A DNA stretch of 64,000 nucleotides from Chrysemys picta bellii (Eukaryota > Chordata > Testudines > Emydidae). The stretch covers positions 16,826,572-16,890,571 of the forward strand of contig NC_088800.1 of assembly GCF_011386835.1 (NCBI RefSeq), in the 5' to 3' direction. Shown one piece after another: positions 1 to 48,106 of the stretch. Position 1 is the stretch's first letter. Every line of letters begins with the position of its first letter. The notes under the pieces are model-generated. The model worked only from the letters and a program-made list of their open reading frames with translations. It was not told the DNA's origin and did not search any database. Made by a program: the position numbers and the translations under genes.

Positions 1-35740
<35,740 letters not shown>

Positions 35741-35749
35741 TCTGGAAGG

Positions 35750-36062
35750 CTAGAAGGAAGACTTAGGCTCTCAGGTGAAGTACCTTAAACAGCAAACTTT
35801 ATTATCTAGAACTAGAGAGCTCAGAATGACTCCCGAGCCCTGCTGAAGCAGAACACTATTCGCCTGCAGCTGGTGCTCCTAAGAGTGGGAAAGACCTGAA
35901 ACCTGGCAACGCATAGATAGTCTTAAAGTGGCAGTACACAAGATGCTCAGTCTGGTATCCTTGGGGCATTCTACGTAGCTTCCCAGAGTGTGTCTGGGCA
36001 TCCTGCAGTCCAAAATCCAGAGCACAGATGCCATTGCCAAGTATGATAGTGACTAATCTCTA
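35750..36062. other. Sequence just upstream of TMC3 coding exon 1
   Basis: Starts with the likely acceptor (CTTCCTTCTAG on the minus strand). I see no CpG island or TATA element here that would mark a promoter. The leader exon and promoter are probably further upstream or outside the window. Confidence 0.4.
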
Positions 36063-36744
36063 GGGTATGTCTGCCCTGCAATATAAGCCCAGGGTTCAAA
36101 CTCAGGCTCAAGTCTAACCACTTCCACCCCATCTGTTTACACACAAATTGTGCTAACTCTCAGCTCAGACCCCAGGAGCCCCCCAGCGGTGGAGGGTCCG
36201 AGCTTGAGTCAAGCCAGGATCCAGGGTTCAAGCCCTGTTGCTTTGCAGTGTAGATGCAGCTCCACTGGATTCATGCTCTGGGGGTCCACTAAAAGTATTC
36301 TACAATCCCACGGGCCGACTTTCTGTGTCCTCTGGACAGTCAAGTTTGGTGGACAGTCAAGTTTTTCCATTTCGCATCATGAACAAAGGGCTAAAGTAGC
36401 CACATTTTGGGAGGCCGCCAGGAAGTCTGGGATACAGGTAGTTGGACTCAGGCCTGCATAATGCAGTGCAGATGCTGAAGCCTCAGGTTGGGACCCAGGG
36501 TTCAACAATTCCTAACCTGGGGGTTACAAATGAGTGCAGATGCACAAGTCCCAGGTTAACAAATCCAGGATCTGCTAACTTGAGGGTGCTCCAGTGGCTC
36601 AACTGGCTACCCCCTAGTACTTAAAGAGCAGTGCTGAGTAGAGACATGCTGAAGTTGTGAGTTCAAGCCTCACCTGAAGCCCTGGTTTTCATTAACCAAA
36701 TGGCTTCTACTAACCCTGGGCTTACATTGCAGTGTAGACTACCC
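36063..36744. mobile_element. Foldback MITE, GGGTATGTCTGCCCTGCAAT ends, with nested SINE
   Basis: GGGTATGTCTGCCCTGCAAT at the left faces ATTGCAGTGTAGACTACCC at the right. The body has palindromic CCCAGGGTTCAA and AACCTGGG-type motifs typical of turtle GTCTACAC MITEs. A SINE is inserted at 36580-36705. Superfamily Harbinger-like by its ends only. Confidence 0.65.
36580..36705 (+). mobile_element. tRNA-derived SINE nested in a MITE
   Basis: The A-box-like AGTGGCTCAACTGG and B-box-like AGTTGTGAGTTCAAGCC are about 55 bp apart. Flanks TCTGCTAAC (36571-36579) and TCTACTAAC (36706-36714) form a 9-bp duplication with one mismatch. Same family as the fragment at 12895. Not a functional tRNA: the A and B boxes are too far apart. 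Confidence 0.7.
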
Positions 36745-37990
36745 TCTTAAAGGACCAGAACCCACATCACTGCATTGAGATGAAAGCACAAGTTCATATT
36801 AACATCTGAGTAATACAATGAAATGCACTGGGCCAGGCTGCCAGAGTCTCTGCCTCACCACCTTGCAAGAAGACCTGGGGCAAAGTAGAGCTGTCAAAAT
36901 TTTTTCTTTGTCTTTACTAACAGCTGAAAATATGATCTCGTTTTCCCACATAACTTATGGATCTTGAATTTTCCCCATTGGGGCAGACTTGGGCAAAATG
37001 GAAATAGACTCTGGTCTACTGAAGAATCCGCCCTCTCTTCTGGGCTCCAGGCTGCAAAAACCCATCATGCTAACACAGCCATTGGGGGTGGGAGTTGTGG
37101 AGCAGAGCTGCCAAAGCACAGAAGTCTGTAGGGCATTTGTTAGAAACAGCTGAGAGAGGATTTCCTGGTTCACCAGCCTGACAAGCCTTAGGCAGTGACT
37201 AAACTGACTTCTAAAGCAGGGGACCCCAGCAGATCAAGGCCTCTGTAAACAGCAGGCACTCTTTCCGCCCCCTTACGATTTCAGAAAAAGTTTGGGAGAA
37301 AACTACCAAACATGGCCTATGGCTAATGTCATCACAGTAGTGGTGGTTGTGGGATAGACCTAGACAGGTATGTGGATCCATTGGCCAAAACCCCTGCACA
37401 TGGGTCGCTGGATGTGCAGTGGGCATGGCTGTTACAACAGCCTGTGTGCTATAGCAGTGGCTGCAGAAGGATGCCCTGAAATTGCCAACTAGGGAAGGAG
37501 GGAGGATTCTGTCTCGCCCTCCCCTTACAGAGTCATGACTAGGGCTTTACTCAGGAATCTAGGATCACACCTTTTATTTAGCCTATTTGTTCAAAGTAAG
37601 CTCTGATATTTAACCTCTGGAATCACATATCACATCAATCATGGACCCAATGGATTCAATTTCATATCAGCGCAGACCTAGGATACAGTAGCAAGCCTAA
37701 CAAAATCCATACATTAATACAAGTACATTGTGCAATACATATATGTAAATATATCATACAAACATGACACGGCATTTGTGATGCTTCCTGGGGGTAACCA
37801 CAGTTACGAGGCACCTCGCTACTACTTGACCTTACCACGTGAAAGCCCTGTCTCTGCTTGCTGCGTGTCAGTTCTCCAACACCACCAGCCTGTGGCAACA
37901 CAAGCCCTGCCTCCCAGGCCTCCACTGGCCCTGCTTTTGCTTTACAGGTTAACGATAGGAACACACCAACCCCAGGTCCTCCAACCATCC
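36745..37990. other. 5' flank of TMC3, no gene seen
   Basis: No coding exon found. Repeats other than the neighbouring MITEs are not recognised. Confidence 0.45.
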
Positions 37991-37998
37991 CTCTAGAG

Positions 37999-38331
37999 CA
38001 GGGTTTCTCAAACAGGGGTCGCCACTTGTGGAGGGAAAGCCCCTGGCGGGCCGGGCCGGTTTGTTTACCTGCCCCGTCCGCAGGTCCGGCCGATCGCGGC
38101 TCCCAGGGGCCGCAGATCGCTGCTCCGGGCCAATGGGGGCTGCTGGAAGCGGCGCGGGCTGAGGGACGTACTGGCCTCCGCTTCTAGCAGCCCCCATTGG
38201 CCCGGAGCAGCAATCCGCGGCCAGTGGGAGCCGCGATCGGCTGGACCTGTGGACGGAGCAGGTAAACAAACCGGCCTGGCCCGCCAGGGGCTTTCCCTAC
38301 ACAAGCGGCGACCCCTGTTTGAGAAACCCTG
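37999..38331. mobile_element. hAT-type palindromic MITE (CAGGGTTTCTCAAAC ends), full length
   Basis: Ends CAGGGTTTCTCAAACAGGGG and CCCCTGTTTGAGAAACCCTG are a perfect 20-bp inverted pair. Perfect 8-bp duplication CTCTAGAG (37991-37998, 38332-38339). The body is a long CpG-rich inverted repeat with CCAATGGGGGC and GCCCCCATTGG near its centre. Confidence 0.95.
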
Positions 38332-38579
38332 CTCTAGAGTGCCCAGTCCCGATCCACTGGACACACACGGAATTCCTAGATCTTCTGTTCCCAAAGAGGA
38401 CCAGCACACCACAGAACACAGCTCCGCTTAAGACACAGTATTTAGATTTGTTTGTAAAGGAAGCGAGTATACGTTTTTTTTTAACAAAGAACAGAAATTC
38501 AAATGGTAGCAAGCAGAAATATTAGCAACAAAGGGTGACAAATAAAACAAAATCATAGCATGCATTCTAGACTCTAAAC

Positions 38580-39963
38580 CAGGGGTAGGCAACCTTTCAG
38601 AAGTGGTGTGCCGAGTCTTCTTTTATTCACTTTAATTTAAGGTTTCGCGTGCCGGTAATACATGTTAAAGTTTTTTAGAAGGTGTCTCTCTCTAAGTCTA
38701 TATTATATAACTAAACTATTGTTGTATGTAAAGTAAACAAGGTTTTCAAAATATTTAAGAAGCTTCATTTAAAATTAAATTAAAATGCTGATCTTACGCC
38801 GCCAGCCTGCTCAGCCCGCTTCCAGCCTGGGGTTCTGTTCACCTAGGCCTGCAGTGGGCTGAGTAGGGCCTGTGGCCGGGACGCCGGCTGGCAAGGGGCT
38901 GGCAGCTGGGACCCCAGACCTGGGGGGGGGGGGGTTCAGGGGTCAGGGCAGAGGGTGCAGGGCAGAAGGCTGGGTGTGTGGGGGGAGGGTTCAGAGGTCA
39001 GGGCAGAGGGCGGTGGGGATGTGGGGGGTTCAGGGCAGAAGGCCGGGGGGTGGGGGGATTCAGGGGTCAGGGCAGAAGGCTGGATGTGTGGGGGGTTCAG
39101 GGGTAAGGGCAGAGGGCTGGGGTGTGTGTGGAGGTGCAGGGCAGAAGGCTGGGTGCAGGGCAGAGGGCTGGGGTGTGTGGGGGGGTGCAGGGCAGAAAGC
39201 TGGGTGTTGGGGGGACTCGAGGTCAGGGCAGAGGGCTGGGGTGTGTGGGGGGGTGCAGGGCAGAAGGCTGGGTGTTGGGGGTGACTCGAGGTCAGGGCAG
39301 AGGGCTGGGGTGTGTGGGGGGATGCAGGGCAGAAGGCTCGGTGTTGGGGGCAACTCGAGGTCAGGGCAGAGGGGGGTGTGGAGGTGCAGGGCAGAGGGCT
39401 GGGGTGCTTGGCTCGTGGGGGTACTCCCAGCCCCCTGCCCTGAGCCGCTCAGGGCAGGGGGCTGGAAGGGATATGCCCTGTTCCACCCCCTTCCCCCAGG
39501 CTCCATCCCTACCTCTCCCTGTGTTCTCTACGGAGCCGCAAGCACGCTGCCGCTCGGCTCTGCTCCGCCCCCCCCCCTCGCAAAGGCCATTGCCGGCAGA
39601 GAAAGGGAGGGGGAGGGGGGACCGGAACGCACCAAGCTGTGGGAAGAAGCGGGGAAGGGGGGAAGCTTGGCTGCCGCAGGACCAAGCTTCTGTCTCCTGC
39701 CCCCGCAGGGGAGAGTGGTGGGCGGGGGGGCTGAGTGGGGCTGGGGGCCGGGACCCCCCCCCCAACGCTCTCCCCTGCCGGGGCAGGAGGCAGAAGCTTG
39801 GTACTGCGGCAGCCACGCTTCCCCCCTTCCCCGCTTCTTCCCACAGCGTGGCGCTTTCCGGCCCCTCTGCCCCTCGTCCTCCTCTCACCGGGCAGGCAGC
39901 GTACCACTCAAAATCGGCTCGCGTGCCGTGTTTGGCACACGTGCCATAGGTTGCCGACCCCTG
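38580..39963. mobile_element. hAT-type element, GGTAGGCAACC...GTTGCCGACCCCTG family, expanded by a minisatellite
   Basis: Ends CAGGGGTAGGCAACC and GGTTGCCGACCCCTG. Perfect 8-bp duplication CTCTAAAC (38572-38579, 39964-39971). Its first 210 bp and last 60 bp match the 311-bp MITE at 14726. About 1.1 kb of GC-rich sequence lies between them, including a G-rich minisatellite (about 38930-39400) and two palindromes (39430-39465; arms at about 39640-39715 and 39775-39845). A 365-codon open frame here is repeat-encoded and not a gene. Confidence 0.9.
38930..39400 (+). repeat. G-rich minisatellite, about 68-bp period
   Basis: The unit GTGCAGGGCAGAAGGCTGGG, then a TCGAGGTCAGGGCAGAGGGC block and a GGGGTGTGTGGGGG run, repeats. 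Clean units start near 39186, 39254 and 39323, with more degenerate ones to the left. The purine-rich strand is the plus strand. Confidence 0.85.
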
Positions 39964-39971
39964 CTCTAAAC

Positions 39972-41264
39972 TTAACTAATAAGACGTCGTCATGTCATGG
40001 AGAACAAAAGCTCACCCTAAATTCTGCCAGTGTATTACAAACAGGTTTGGCTGTGGTCTTCCGTTCATGAAATAAGCCCACTGTCCTCTTGCCTCCTCGG
40101 TGGAAAGATCCAGAGTCCTGCTCTGTCGGTCCTGTTATAGTCCCAAAATCCACTATCTGCATTTAAAACTAGGATCCCCACCCTCACTTGTGTTTTTCTG
40201 TCTAGAATCAACCCGGGAGACTGTGCAATTACTTGATTAGCATTTTGCTCAGACTGCAAATGGGTGCCCATTATGAACCATACAATACTCAATTTATATG
40301 TTGATAGACAGATAAATAAACGTTTCTTGCCTGAAAGAAACCTGTGTCTCACCTTTTGGTGACTAGCCCCAAGTCGCAGACCTTAAGAACATAATTTTCA
40401 GTATACACACATAACTTCTTATATATTATCCATACATATATTTTACCCTGAGTATGAAGACCAGTGTGACACAGGCTTTCATTAGACACCTTTCATGATA
40501 CTCTTTGGTGAACTACTATGTGGATACCAGATCCAGGGGAATTCCTGATGCACTCTGGTGCCCTCTGCCATGTGGCACCAAGAGATCCCAGGGTTACAGC
40601 ATTAATAGCCACAGGACACAGGTCTCTAGAAAAGCGCCCGCGATTATAGGGGTATAGTCCTCGAGTACCATCTGTGAAAGCCATCTACACGTATCTGGGG
40701 AGAATTCAGTGCTTGAAGATTGTACTGAAGATAAATCTCAGCTCCTCCTTACCTTAATTCCTTTGGGTCAAAGCACCATGAAGAACAAATATAGAGGGGC
40801 TGTCTACAGTGTCTCTGCTTTGCAGACTTAGAAATCATTTTTTCTTTCAGCACAAATCAAGAGTGTGATGAGGAGCACTTAAAGAGATGGAAGGCATTGC
40901 AAGTGATGCATTGCAACAAATGTAGCACATTTAGACTGATTTCTTATAACTGTGATAAACTGAGAATATGGGGGCTAGATTTTCAGCCTCAGAGCCAGCT
41001 GCTTTGCAGTGCCACAGCGTACCACTCTTCCAGATCTTCAGCTGACCTAGATGTCCCTATGACCTCCAAGTCTTTTTCAGAGTCACTCTTGAACAAGATA
41101 CAGCCCCCCATTCCTGTAAAGGTGACCTACATTCTTTGTTCCTAGATGTATGACTTTGCATCTGGATGTAATAAAGCACATGTTATCTGAGTGAGCACAG
41201 TTTACCAAGTAATTCAGTTTGTTCTGTGTAACTGAGCTGTGATTATTTACAGCTCCACCAATCT
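39972..41264. other. Intergenic, possibly LTR-retroelement derived at the left
   Basis: The flanks of the 38580 element (about 38440-38570 and 39972-40360) read as continuous sequence. They resemble internal parts of an LTR retroelement I associate with turtles, but I cannot support this by a motif. The rest is unrecognised. Confidence 0.3.
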
Positions 41265-42560
41265 TATCATAGAATCATAGGACTGGAAGGGACCTCGAGA
41301 AGTCATCTAGTACAGTCCTCTGCACTCATGGCAGGACTATATTATCTACACCATCCCTGACAGGTGTTTGTCCAACCTGCTCTTAAAAATCTCCAATGCT
41401 GGAGATTCCACAACTTCCCTAGGCAATTTATTCCAGTGCTTAATCACCCTGACAGTTAGAAAGTTTTTCCTAATGTCCAACCTAAACCTCCCTTGCTGCA
41501 ATTTAAGCCCATTGCTTCTTGTCCTATCCTCAGAGGTTAAAAATAATAATTTTTATCCCTCTTTGTAACAACCTTTTATGTACCTGAAAATTGTTATGAT
41601 GTCCCCCGTCAGCCTTCTCTTTTCCAGACTAAATAAACTCAATTTGTTCAATCTTTCCTCATAGGTCATGTTTTCCAGACCTTTAATAATTTTTGTTGCT
41701 CTTCTCTGGACTTTCTCCAATTTGTCCACATCTTTCCTGAAACTTGGCACCCAGAACTGGAAACAATACTCCAGCTGAGGCCTAATCAGTGCAGAGCAGA
41801 GCGGAAGAATTACTTCTTGTGCCTTACTTACAACACTCCTGCTAATACATCCCAGAATGATGTTCGGTTTTTTGCAACAGTGTTACACTGTTGACTCATA
41901 TTTAGCTTATGGTCCACTATGACCCCCAGATCCCTTTCCACAGTACTCCTTCCTACGCAGTCATTTCCCATTTTGTATGTGTGCAATAGATTGTTCCTTC
42001 CTAAATGGAGTACTTTGCATTTGTCCTTATTGAATTTCATCCTATTTCAGACCATTTTTCCAGTTTGTCCAGATTATTTTGAATTTTGATCCTCTTCTCC
42101 AAAGAACTTGCAACCCCTCCCAGCTTGCTATCATCTGCAAACTTTATAAGTGCACTCTCCCTACCATTATCTAAATAATTGATGAAGATATTGAACAGAA
42201 CTGAATCCAGAACTGATCCCTGTGAGACCCCACTTGTTATGCCCTTCCAGCGTGACTGGGATCCACTGCTAACTACTCTCTGGGGACGGTTTTCCAATCA
42301 GTTTTACACCTACATTATAGTAGCTCTATCTAGGTTACATTTTCCTAGTTTGTTTATGAGAAGTATCAAAAACCTTACTAAAGTCAAGATATATCAATCT
42401 TTGTGTAATCTTCAGACTTTACAAGCAACATCTTCCAAATCATTACTAAAGCTATTGATTATCACAGGGCTGAGAAGGTCCCACACCAGAAAACACTGTC
42501 ATTTGATGAAGATTCTCCATTCACAATTACTTGTTGAGATCTATCAGTGAGCCAGTTTTT
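41265..42560 (-). mobile_element. CR1 LINE, 5'-truncated, C-terminal reverse transcriptase and 3'UTR
   Basis: On the minus strand, 42297-42037 encodes the end of the palm/thumb: SGVSQGSVLDSVLFNIFIN, then FADDSKLGG (a FADD catalytic motif), then NNLDKLEKWSE. After frameshifts, 41750-41553 gives LEKVQRRATKIIKGLE and ERLNKLSLFSLEKRRLTGD. The 3' end reads GGTCCCTTCCAGTCCTATG then ATTCTATGA. A dead copy. Confidence 0.92.
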
Positions 42561-42639
42561 AAATACATTTAAAAGGCATGATACTGATTTTGTCTATGTG
42601 ATATGTAGAGAATGTATGTCTGCTTTAAAAGAAACGATC

Positions 42640-42870
42640 TTATGGTTCAGGCACTAGCCTAGGACTTGTGAGACCTGAGTTTAAGTCCCTGCTCCTCCAC
42701 AGACTTCTTGTATGACTTTGGGCAAGTCTGTCTGTGCTTTGGTTCCCCATCTGTAAAATGAGGAAAACAGCACTGCCTGGACTTACAAGGGCATTGTGAG
42801 GATAAATCCATTAAAGAGTGCGAAGTGCTTGAATGCTAACATAATGTAAGAACTACCATTATATAAGAAC
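42640..42870 (+). mobile_element. MIR-like ancient SINE
   Basis: Carries GACCTGAGTTTAAGTCCCTG, then TGACTTTGGGCAAGTC, then CCCCATCTGTAAAATGAGG, the core and 3' signature of MIR/CORE-SINE elements found across amniotes. Diverged and old. Confidence 0.7.
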
Positions 42871-43791
42871 CATATAGAATTTACATTTAGACAGAAATCA
42901 GTATAATGTTTTCAAGAAATAAATGATTTCCCCTTCTCCCCACTGTGTCATTTTTTAATGTTTTTCCAAGGGTGGCAGGATACCACAGATAGGCCTGAGT
43001 CACAAAGTTTAACTCTGGGGCTGCATTTTCCCCAATGTTCAGGGGCATTCACATGTATGATTTTGTTTTGGACTTCCCTATGTGCTACAATGTTTTATGT
43101 AGTACATTCCCGCATGATAAACTGAATCTAAAATAGCCTCTGAAAACCTACCCATTCAATTGGAATGAACCACCATGTTTTAAAATAGATTCATATTCCC
43201 AGAGCATAAATAACTGGGGAGGGGGGTGGGTAGATGGGGATGTTGCCGTTGCCTTAAGAACATCAAGACCTTATAAACCCCAGGCTCTGGCAAAGACAGA
43301 TCTGAAAACCAAACCTCCATAACCACAGCTTTTACCCACTTTACATTGTATTTAAAAAGCAGTTCCTCTATATAGCACTCTGCTCTTCTAGTGCACGTTT
43401 CATGTACAAATACATTGTGCTTTACCTGATTTACAATTTTTTTGTATTGGCATAGTTTTCATCACAGTGATGATCAGTTCATTTATTGTCACAGGCAACC
43501 ATACACTTGGAAGAGCAGTGCTATTCATTATATTGACAGATTTTACAATTTTTACAAAATTATTGAAAATGATTTTAAAGTGACTTTGACACGAACAGGA
43601 TGGGGCCCATTATTTATACCCTGATACAATTTAGCCTAATATGGGTGGGAACTCAGGACCAAATGCTGGCACTTTGTGCCAATCCTGTTGTGCTGTTCCA
43701 GCAATGCAATAGGAGCAGGACCTGGTTGCATTTCCCCTGATGGGAACTCCCCTGACACGGAAGAGCCACCATCTTGAGAAGAGCTTTCATA
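42871..43791. other. Intergenic, no feature seen
   Basis: AT-rich with no recognised element. Confidence 0.4.
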
Positions 43792-43799
43792 GCTGATGC

Positions 43800-43929
43800 C
43801 AGGGCCGGCTCCAGGCACCAGCTTGGCAAGCAGGTGCTTGGGGCGGCCACTCCGGAGAGGGGCAGCAGGTCCAGCTATTCGGCGGCAATTTGGCAGACGG
43901 TCCCTCACTCCCGCTCGGAGCGAAGGACC
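43800..43929. mobile_element. hAT-type MITE, CAGGGCCGG family, truncated right end
   Basis: Begins CAGGGCCGGCTCCAGGCACC and follows the 1800-2011 copy closely for about 130 bp (AGCTATTCGGCGGCAATTTGG), then stops near CGAAGGACC. The second terminal repeat is missing, so no target duplication can be read. Confidence 0.88.
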
Positions 43930-46779
43930 GGGGAAAAAACTAGCCACAGGATCTGAGAGCTGTAAATAGCTCCTTGATGGTCTTTCTCCTGAACTGCACT
44001 CAGCTGAGGCTTGGCAGAGGATCTGGGTCAAATTATAAAAAGAGAACAAAATTACAACCTACAGGCCCTGAAATCAATAGATTTTACTGACACAATTTGG
44101 CCCTTCCACTTAAAAAAACAACAACGCAGGAAAAGATACGTCTGGTTCCTAACTCAGTATTTTCTCTCCATAAAAGCTCTGTACGAGATGGGGTGTAAGG
44201 CTTCAAGTTGCATAAATCAACGTTCCATGGTATTTAAGTTTTATTTGCATCCTCTGACAAGACAGAACATTAAGTTCTCTCCACTAGATTTGCTGCAGAG
44301 TACAGCATGGAGCCTGCTTTCGTTCATGCCGTCGACTAATCTACAGTGTGAGGCTTGCTGAGAAATGTCACTTTTTGATGGTCATTGTTATAAACATAAC
44401 ACAGCACACAGCTAAGTAAGCAAAATGCTAAATTGTCACAGGCTTCATAATTTATTGTCCGTAACTGGGTTACTCAGCAGGTTTTGTGGTTTAATTTAAA
44501 TGAGTTTGGTTTAATTCACTGTACATTCTTTAGCAGACAGGGAAGGACCAGGTTTGATAAAGACGTGACTGTGCTCTAAAAACTTCCACAATGAGGCCCA
44601 ATTCCACAGTTGCTTCTTGTGTGGAGCTCCCATGAAAATCAGCAAACACACACACACACACACACAAACTGGATCCCCACCATGGGATAACTAAATGTCC
44701 ACATTCAGGGCCAAATCTTGTAAAATCACTCCACTACATGCCACTCCATCCCCTTTAATCTGCCTTTTATGACGCATGTTAGGCTAACTCAAAGTGGCTT
44801 CTGCACTTTTGGTTTTTACTGCACATTGGTGCACCCAGGTGTTGTGAAGACACTCAGGGCAGAGCTGGCCCCAATAAATTCACCTTATGCAAAAAGTAGA
44901 AAACTGCTACTCTCCTTTTTTGATACACACCTCCTCTAAGCCTGCTGGAGGACTAGGATTTTGCTTGCTAGTTTCCTATAATCTTCCCTCCCACCGCACC
45001 TCCAAAAAGGGGTCTATATTGACTTTCTTTATGCTACATTTTAATATTCTCGATAATGAAATCTCTAAAACAAAGACTGCTAGAACTCTGACACATCAAG
45101 CCATGTGTACTGCACGTAAATCCACCAGCCTGGGGACAGCATGCTTTTTGGCTACTAATTCACAACACAACAAAATCTCCTGACTACATAGCTATGTATC
45201 AGAACATAAATCAGGTTAAAGCAAGCAGCCAAGAGTCAGGGGTATATCAGGACAGAAACACACACTTCCTTTTTCTGCCATTAGAAGGATTATCACCTCC
45301 TCCCAGCTGGAATGAACAAACAAGAGGACTGTTTTGAATGCCAGAGAAGCCCATGAAATCCTTTATGCTCATTAACATTATTGCAAATGAGCCTGAGCAA
45401 CTACTTGTTTGTAGTGCTGCGAGATAAGCCTCTAATTTTATGATTTAAGGGCAATAAGAAGTCAGTTCAAGTATATTTCCTATGTTATGTTCAGTCATGT
45501 GCCTGCCCATCTTGGTCAGTGATTAGTTATTAGGAGCCAGATTCTGCCATTTTCATTCATGCTGAATAGCGCCCCCTTCCTCCACAAGCTGAGCCTTTGA
45601 AAACCATTAGTGTTATTTATTCCAGCTATATTCTGATATTTATCTATTGCTCTCATTTTGAAAATTAAAATATTTGAACTTATATGTCTCTCAAAGCACA
45701 TTACCAACATAATTTAATTAAGCCTCCACAAAACTCCATGCAGCATATTATAGATTTCAAGCCGATCACCTTAGATAACTACATCAAAAAGAAATTAAAA
45801 TGCTTGATTTCATGTCACATGTGATTCAGGCCTCTGTGAAGTATACTGATATAGCCAACTGCTGCCGCACTACTTCTGATGATTAGGATTTTGAAATTCA
45901 TGACCTAAATGCTCTGTTTGTTTCACATTAACTTAAAGTAGAGGTGCTTTCAAAAAGGTATGCAAAAGACAGAGCACAATTTGAATAACACAATAAAACC
46001 TATCTTCTGAAATGAGAGAAATTTCAAATATATGTCTACAAATAGTCACATTACACAGTACACCCCAAAACACCTATGAGGTTTAACGTCAAACCACACT
46101 AGCAAAGATTTCAAACGAACAAACTCTGTTAAACATTTGTTGGAACTTTACTTCATACAACTATCAGGAAATACTGACATTAGGTTTCTTTCGTATTTGC
46201 ATATGTTGCCATTTGTACACTGCTTTAGCCAGTCAGCTCCTTTCAGGCACAATCTAAAGCCCATCCACTTAATGGGAGTCCTTCCATTTACTTGACACTT
46301 GATCCAGAGCCCATAGAAGAACATATCCTCAAATGATTTTGCTGATTTATATAGTTAAGATGGGTTTTTAAGTTTGACAGTCAGTGTGATAGAACAGGCT
46401 TCACAAGGCGAGTGGAGGCCCAGACTGCTGGTTTGTGTAAAGGTAAATGGATGATTTTTACATTTTAAATCTTCAGTGCGGACCAAACAGGAATAGGAAA
46501 ATAGAAACCAACTACAGGATTTGTGCTACATGGTGAGTATCTCCTTTCCTCTTTCCCTTATTCAGAAATAATAGCAATTTAGACACCTTTACAGTGGAGT
46601 AGTGTGCTAGCGGCGTTTTCTTGGAGTTGGGTAAAACTGTGACTTTTGCTGCTAGCTGCTTGGGAGACTCCTTTTTGGGTTAGGTGGAAGGAGTTGATGG
46701 GCCAGAACCCATTAGTGGGTAGGACTAAGATTAGAAAAGCTTATTTTAGCCTAGAGAAACTCCCTGCAGTTTGGAACCA
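43930..46779. other. Intergenic, largely unique sequence
   Basis: No coding exon. A short (CA)n tract at 44645-44666. Otherwise AT-rich sequence in which I recognise no repeat; if any window sequence is conserved non-coding DNA, this stretch is a candidate, but I cannot test it. Confidence 0.4.
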
Positions 46780-46788
46780 TGGTTTAAC

Positions 46789-47399
46789 GGTATTGCCAAC
46801 CTCAAGAGATCAAAGAGACATGAGTTCCCTCACCAAATCATGTGATTGGCCCCCCTAAAATCACTAAATATATATATATTTAAAATTACATTGTGTTTTG
46901 GATCTGTCTTTTGATTTTTGAACTTCTCCTGCACATCTGCTTGTCCCTTGCCCAACAATTAATCATGTCCTCCAGTCCTCCCATCAGTTTTGTCCCCACA
47001 CAGCGCCTGCCCCAGCTTCACTTCTGGTCCTCCTGGGATTCTTCAATGCCTCCCCCCACTTCCCAGACCTGGGGGACTGCAGCAGGCTCCCCTCTTCTCC
47101 TTCCCAGGATGGGGAGACAGCTCCGGGGGCTCTTCACCCCCCCTTCCAAGGCCGGGTGCTGCAAGGGGGAGGAGCAGAGGTGCCATCCCATCTCCATTGC
47201 TCACAGGATGGGAGGAGCTGCCCTAAGCCAGCCCCTCCCCCCCATCGTGAGAATGGCAAGTGGTGAAGAGATACTCTGTTGGCTTCTGGCAGGGCTGAAC
47301 TTCACAACAGGGCTGGAGCTTCTCACATCATCGTGAGACAGGTGCCAGCCCAGTTTGAAATCCCATCACTTGTGAAAAATTGTGAGAGTTGGCAACATT
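46789..47399. mobile_element. hAT-like element, TATTGCCAAC family
   Basis: GGTATTGCCAACCTCA at the left faces GAGAGTTGGCAACATT at the right. The flanks share TGGTTTAAC (46780-46788 and 47399-47407); an 8-bp duplication GGTTTAAC fits. The interior has a C-rich block (46980-47250). Confidence 0.8.
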
Positions 47400-47817
47400 G
47401 GTTTAACCAGGAACCTGCTCCTGCCCTGAGAGTATCAAGACTGTTTGGAAGCTCAGACTAGCCAGGGTCTTGCTTTAGCTTTAAGGAGCTGACTCAAGTC
47501 TGGGAGTTTAGTACAGCTGAGGAGTTTACTTCAGCAGGATGTGTGGTATAGCCAGGAGCTGCCCGAGCTGTTTTGCCAGTCAGTGCAGAAAGTGCCAGTC
47601 CCCCGAGTGGCTCAGCAAAAAACAAAACAAAACAGCCAGTGAATCAGCGGAGCAAAGGGGGGTGGGGGGAAAGCTCAGCAGCTCAGCGATATGGCAGTGC
47701 CCAGTGGAAACTGGTGCCCAGGATAACTACCCTGCTCAACTGCTCCTAAAACTGGCCCTGGGTGTGGCTCAGACTCATAAAGCTAACTCTACTTTTAAAG
47801 CATCTCTCAAACACTGA

Positions 47818-48106
47818 GGCCTGGTCTACACTGGGGGGGGGGGGGGGGAGAGAATCTAAGTTACGCAACTTCAGCTATGTGAATAACATATGTGAATAAC
47901 ATAGCTGAAGTCGACGTACTTAGATCGACTTACCATGGTGCCTTCACTGCAGTGAGTTAACTGCCCACCTCTCGCGGAGGTGGAGTACAGGAGTCGACAG
48001 GAGAATGCTCAGGGGTCGATTTATCACATCTAGACTAGACGCGATAAATCGACCCCCGCTGGATCGATTGCTGCCTGCCGATCTGGCGGGTAATGTAGAC
48101 ATACCC
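47818..48106. mobile_element. Foldback MITE, GTCTACACT ends, same family as 9800
   Basis: GGCCTGGTCTACACTGG at the left faces GGTAATGTAGACATACCC at the right. TGA flanks both sides (47815-47817, 48107-48109), consistent with a 3-bp duplication as in Harbinger elements. Internal palindromes AAGTTACGCAACTTCAGCTA and CGATTTATCAC/GCGATAAATCG are present. Confidence 0.7.

Noticed and set aside
38872..39969. 365-codon open reading frame, plus overlapping long frames on both strands
   Set aside because: It is the translation of a G-rich minisatellite inside a hAT element. The Gly/Gln/Arg repeats follow the DNA period, and frames are open on both strands.
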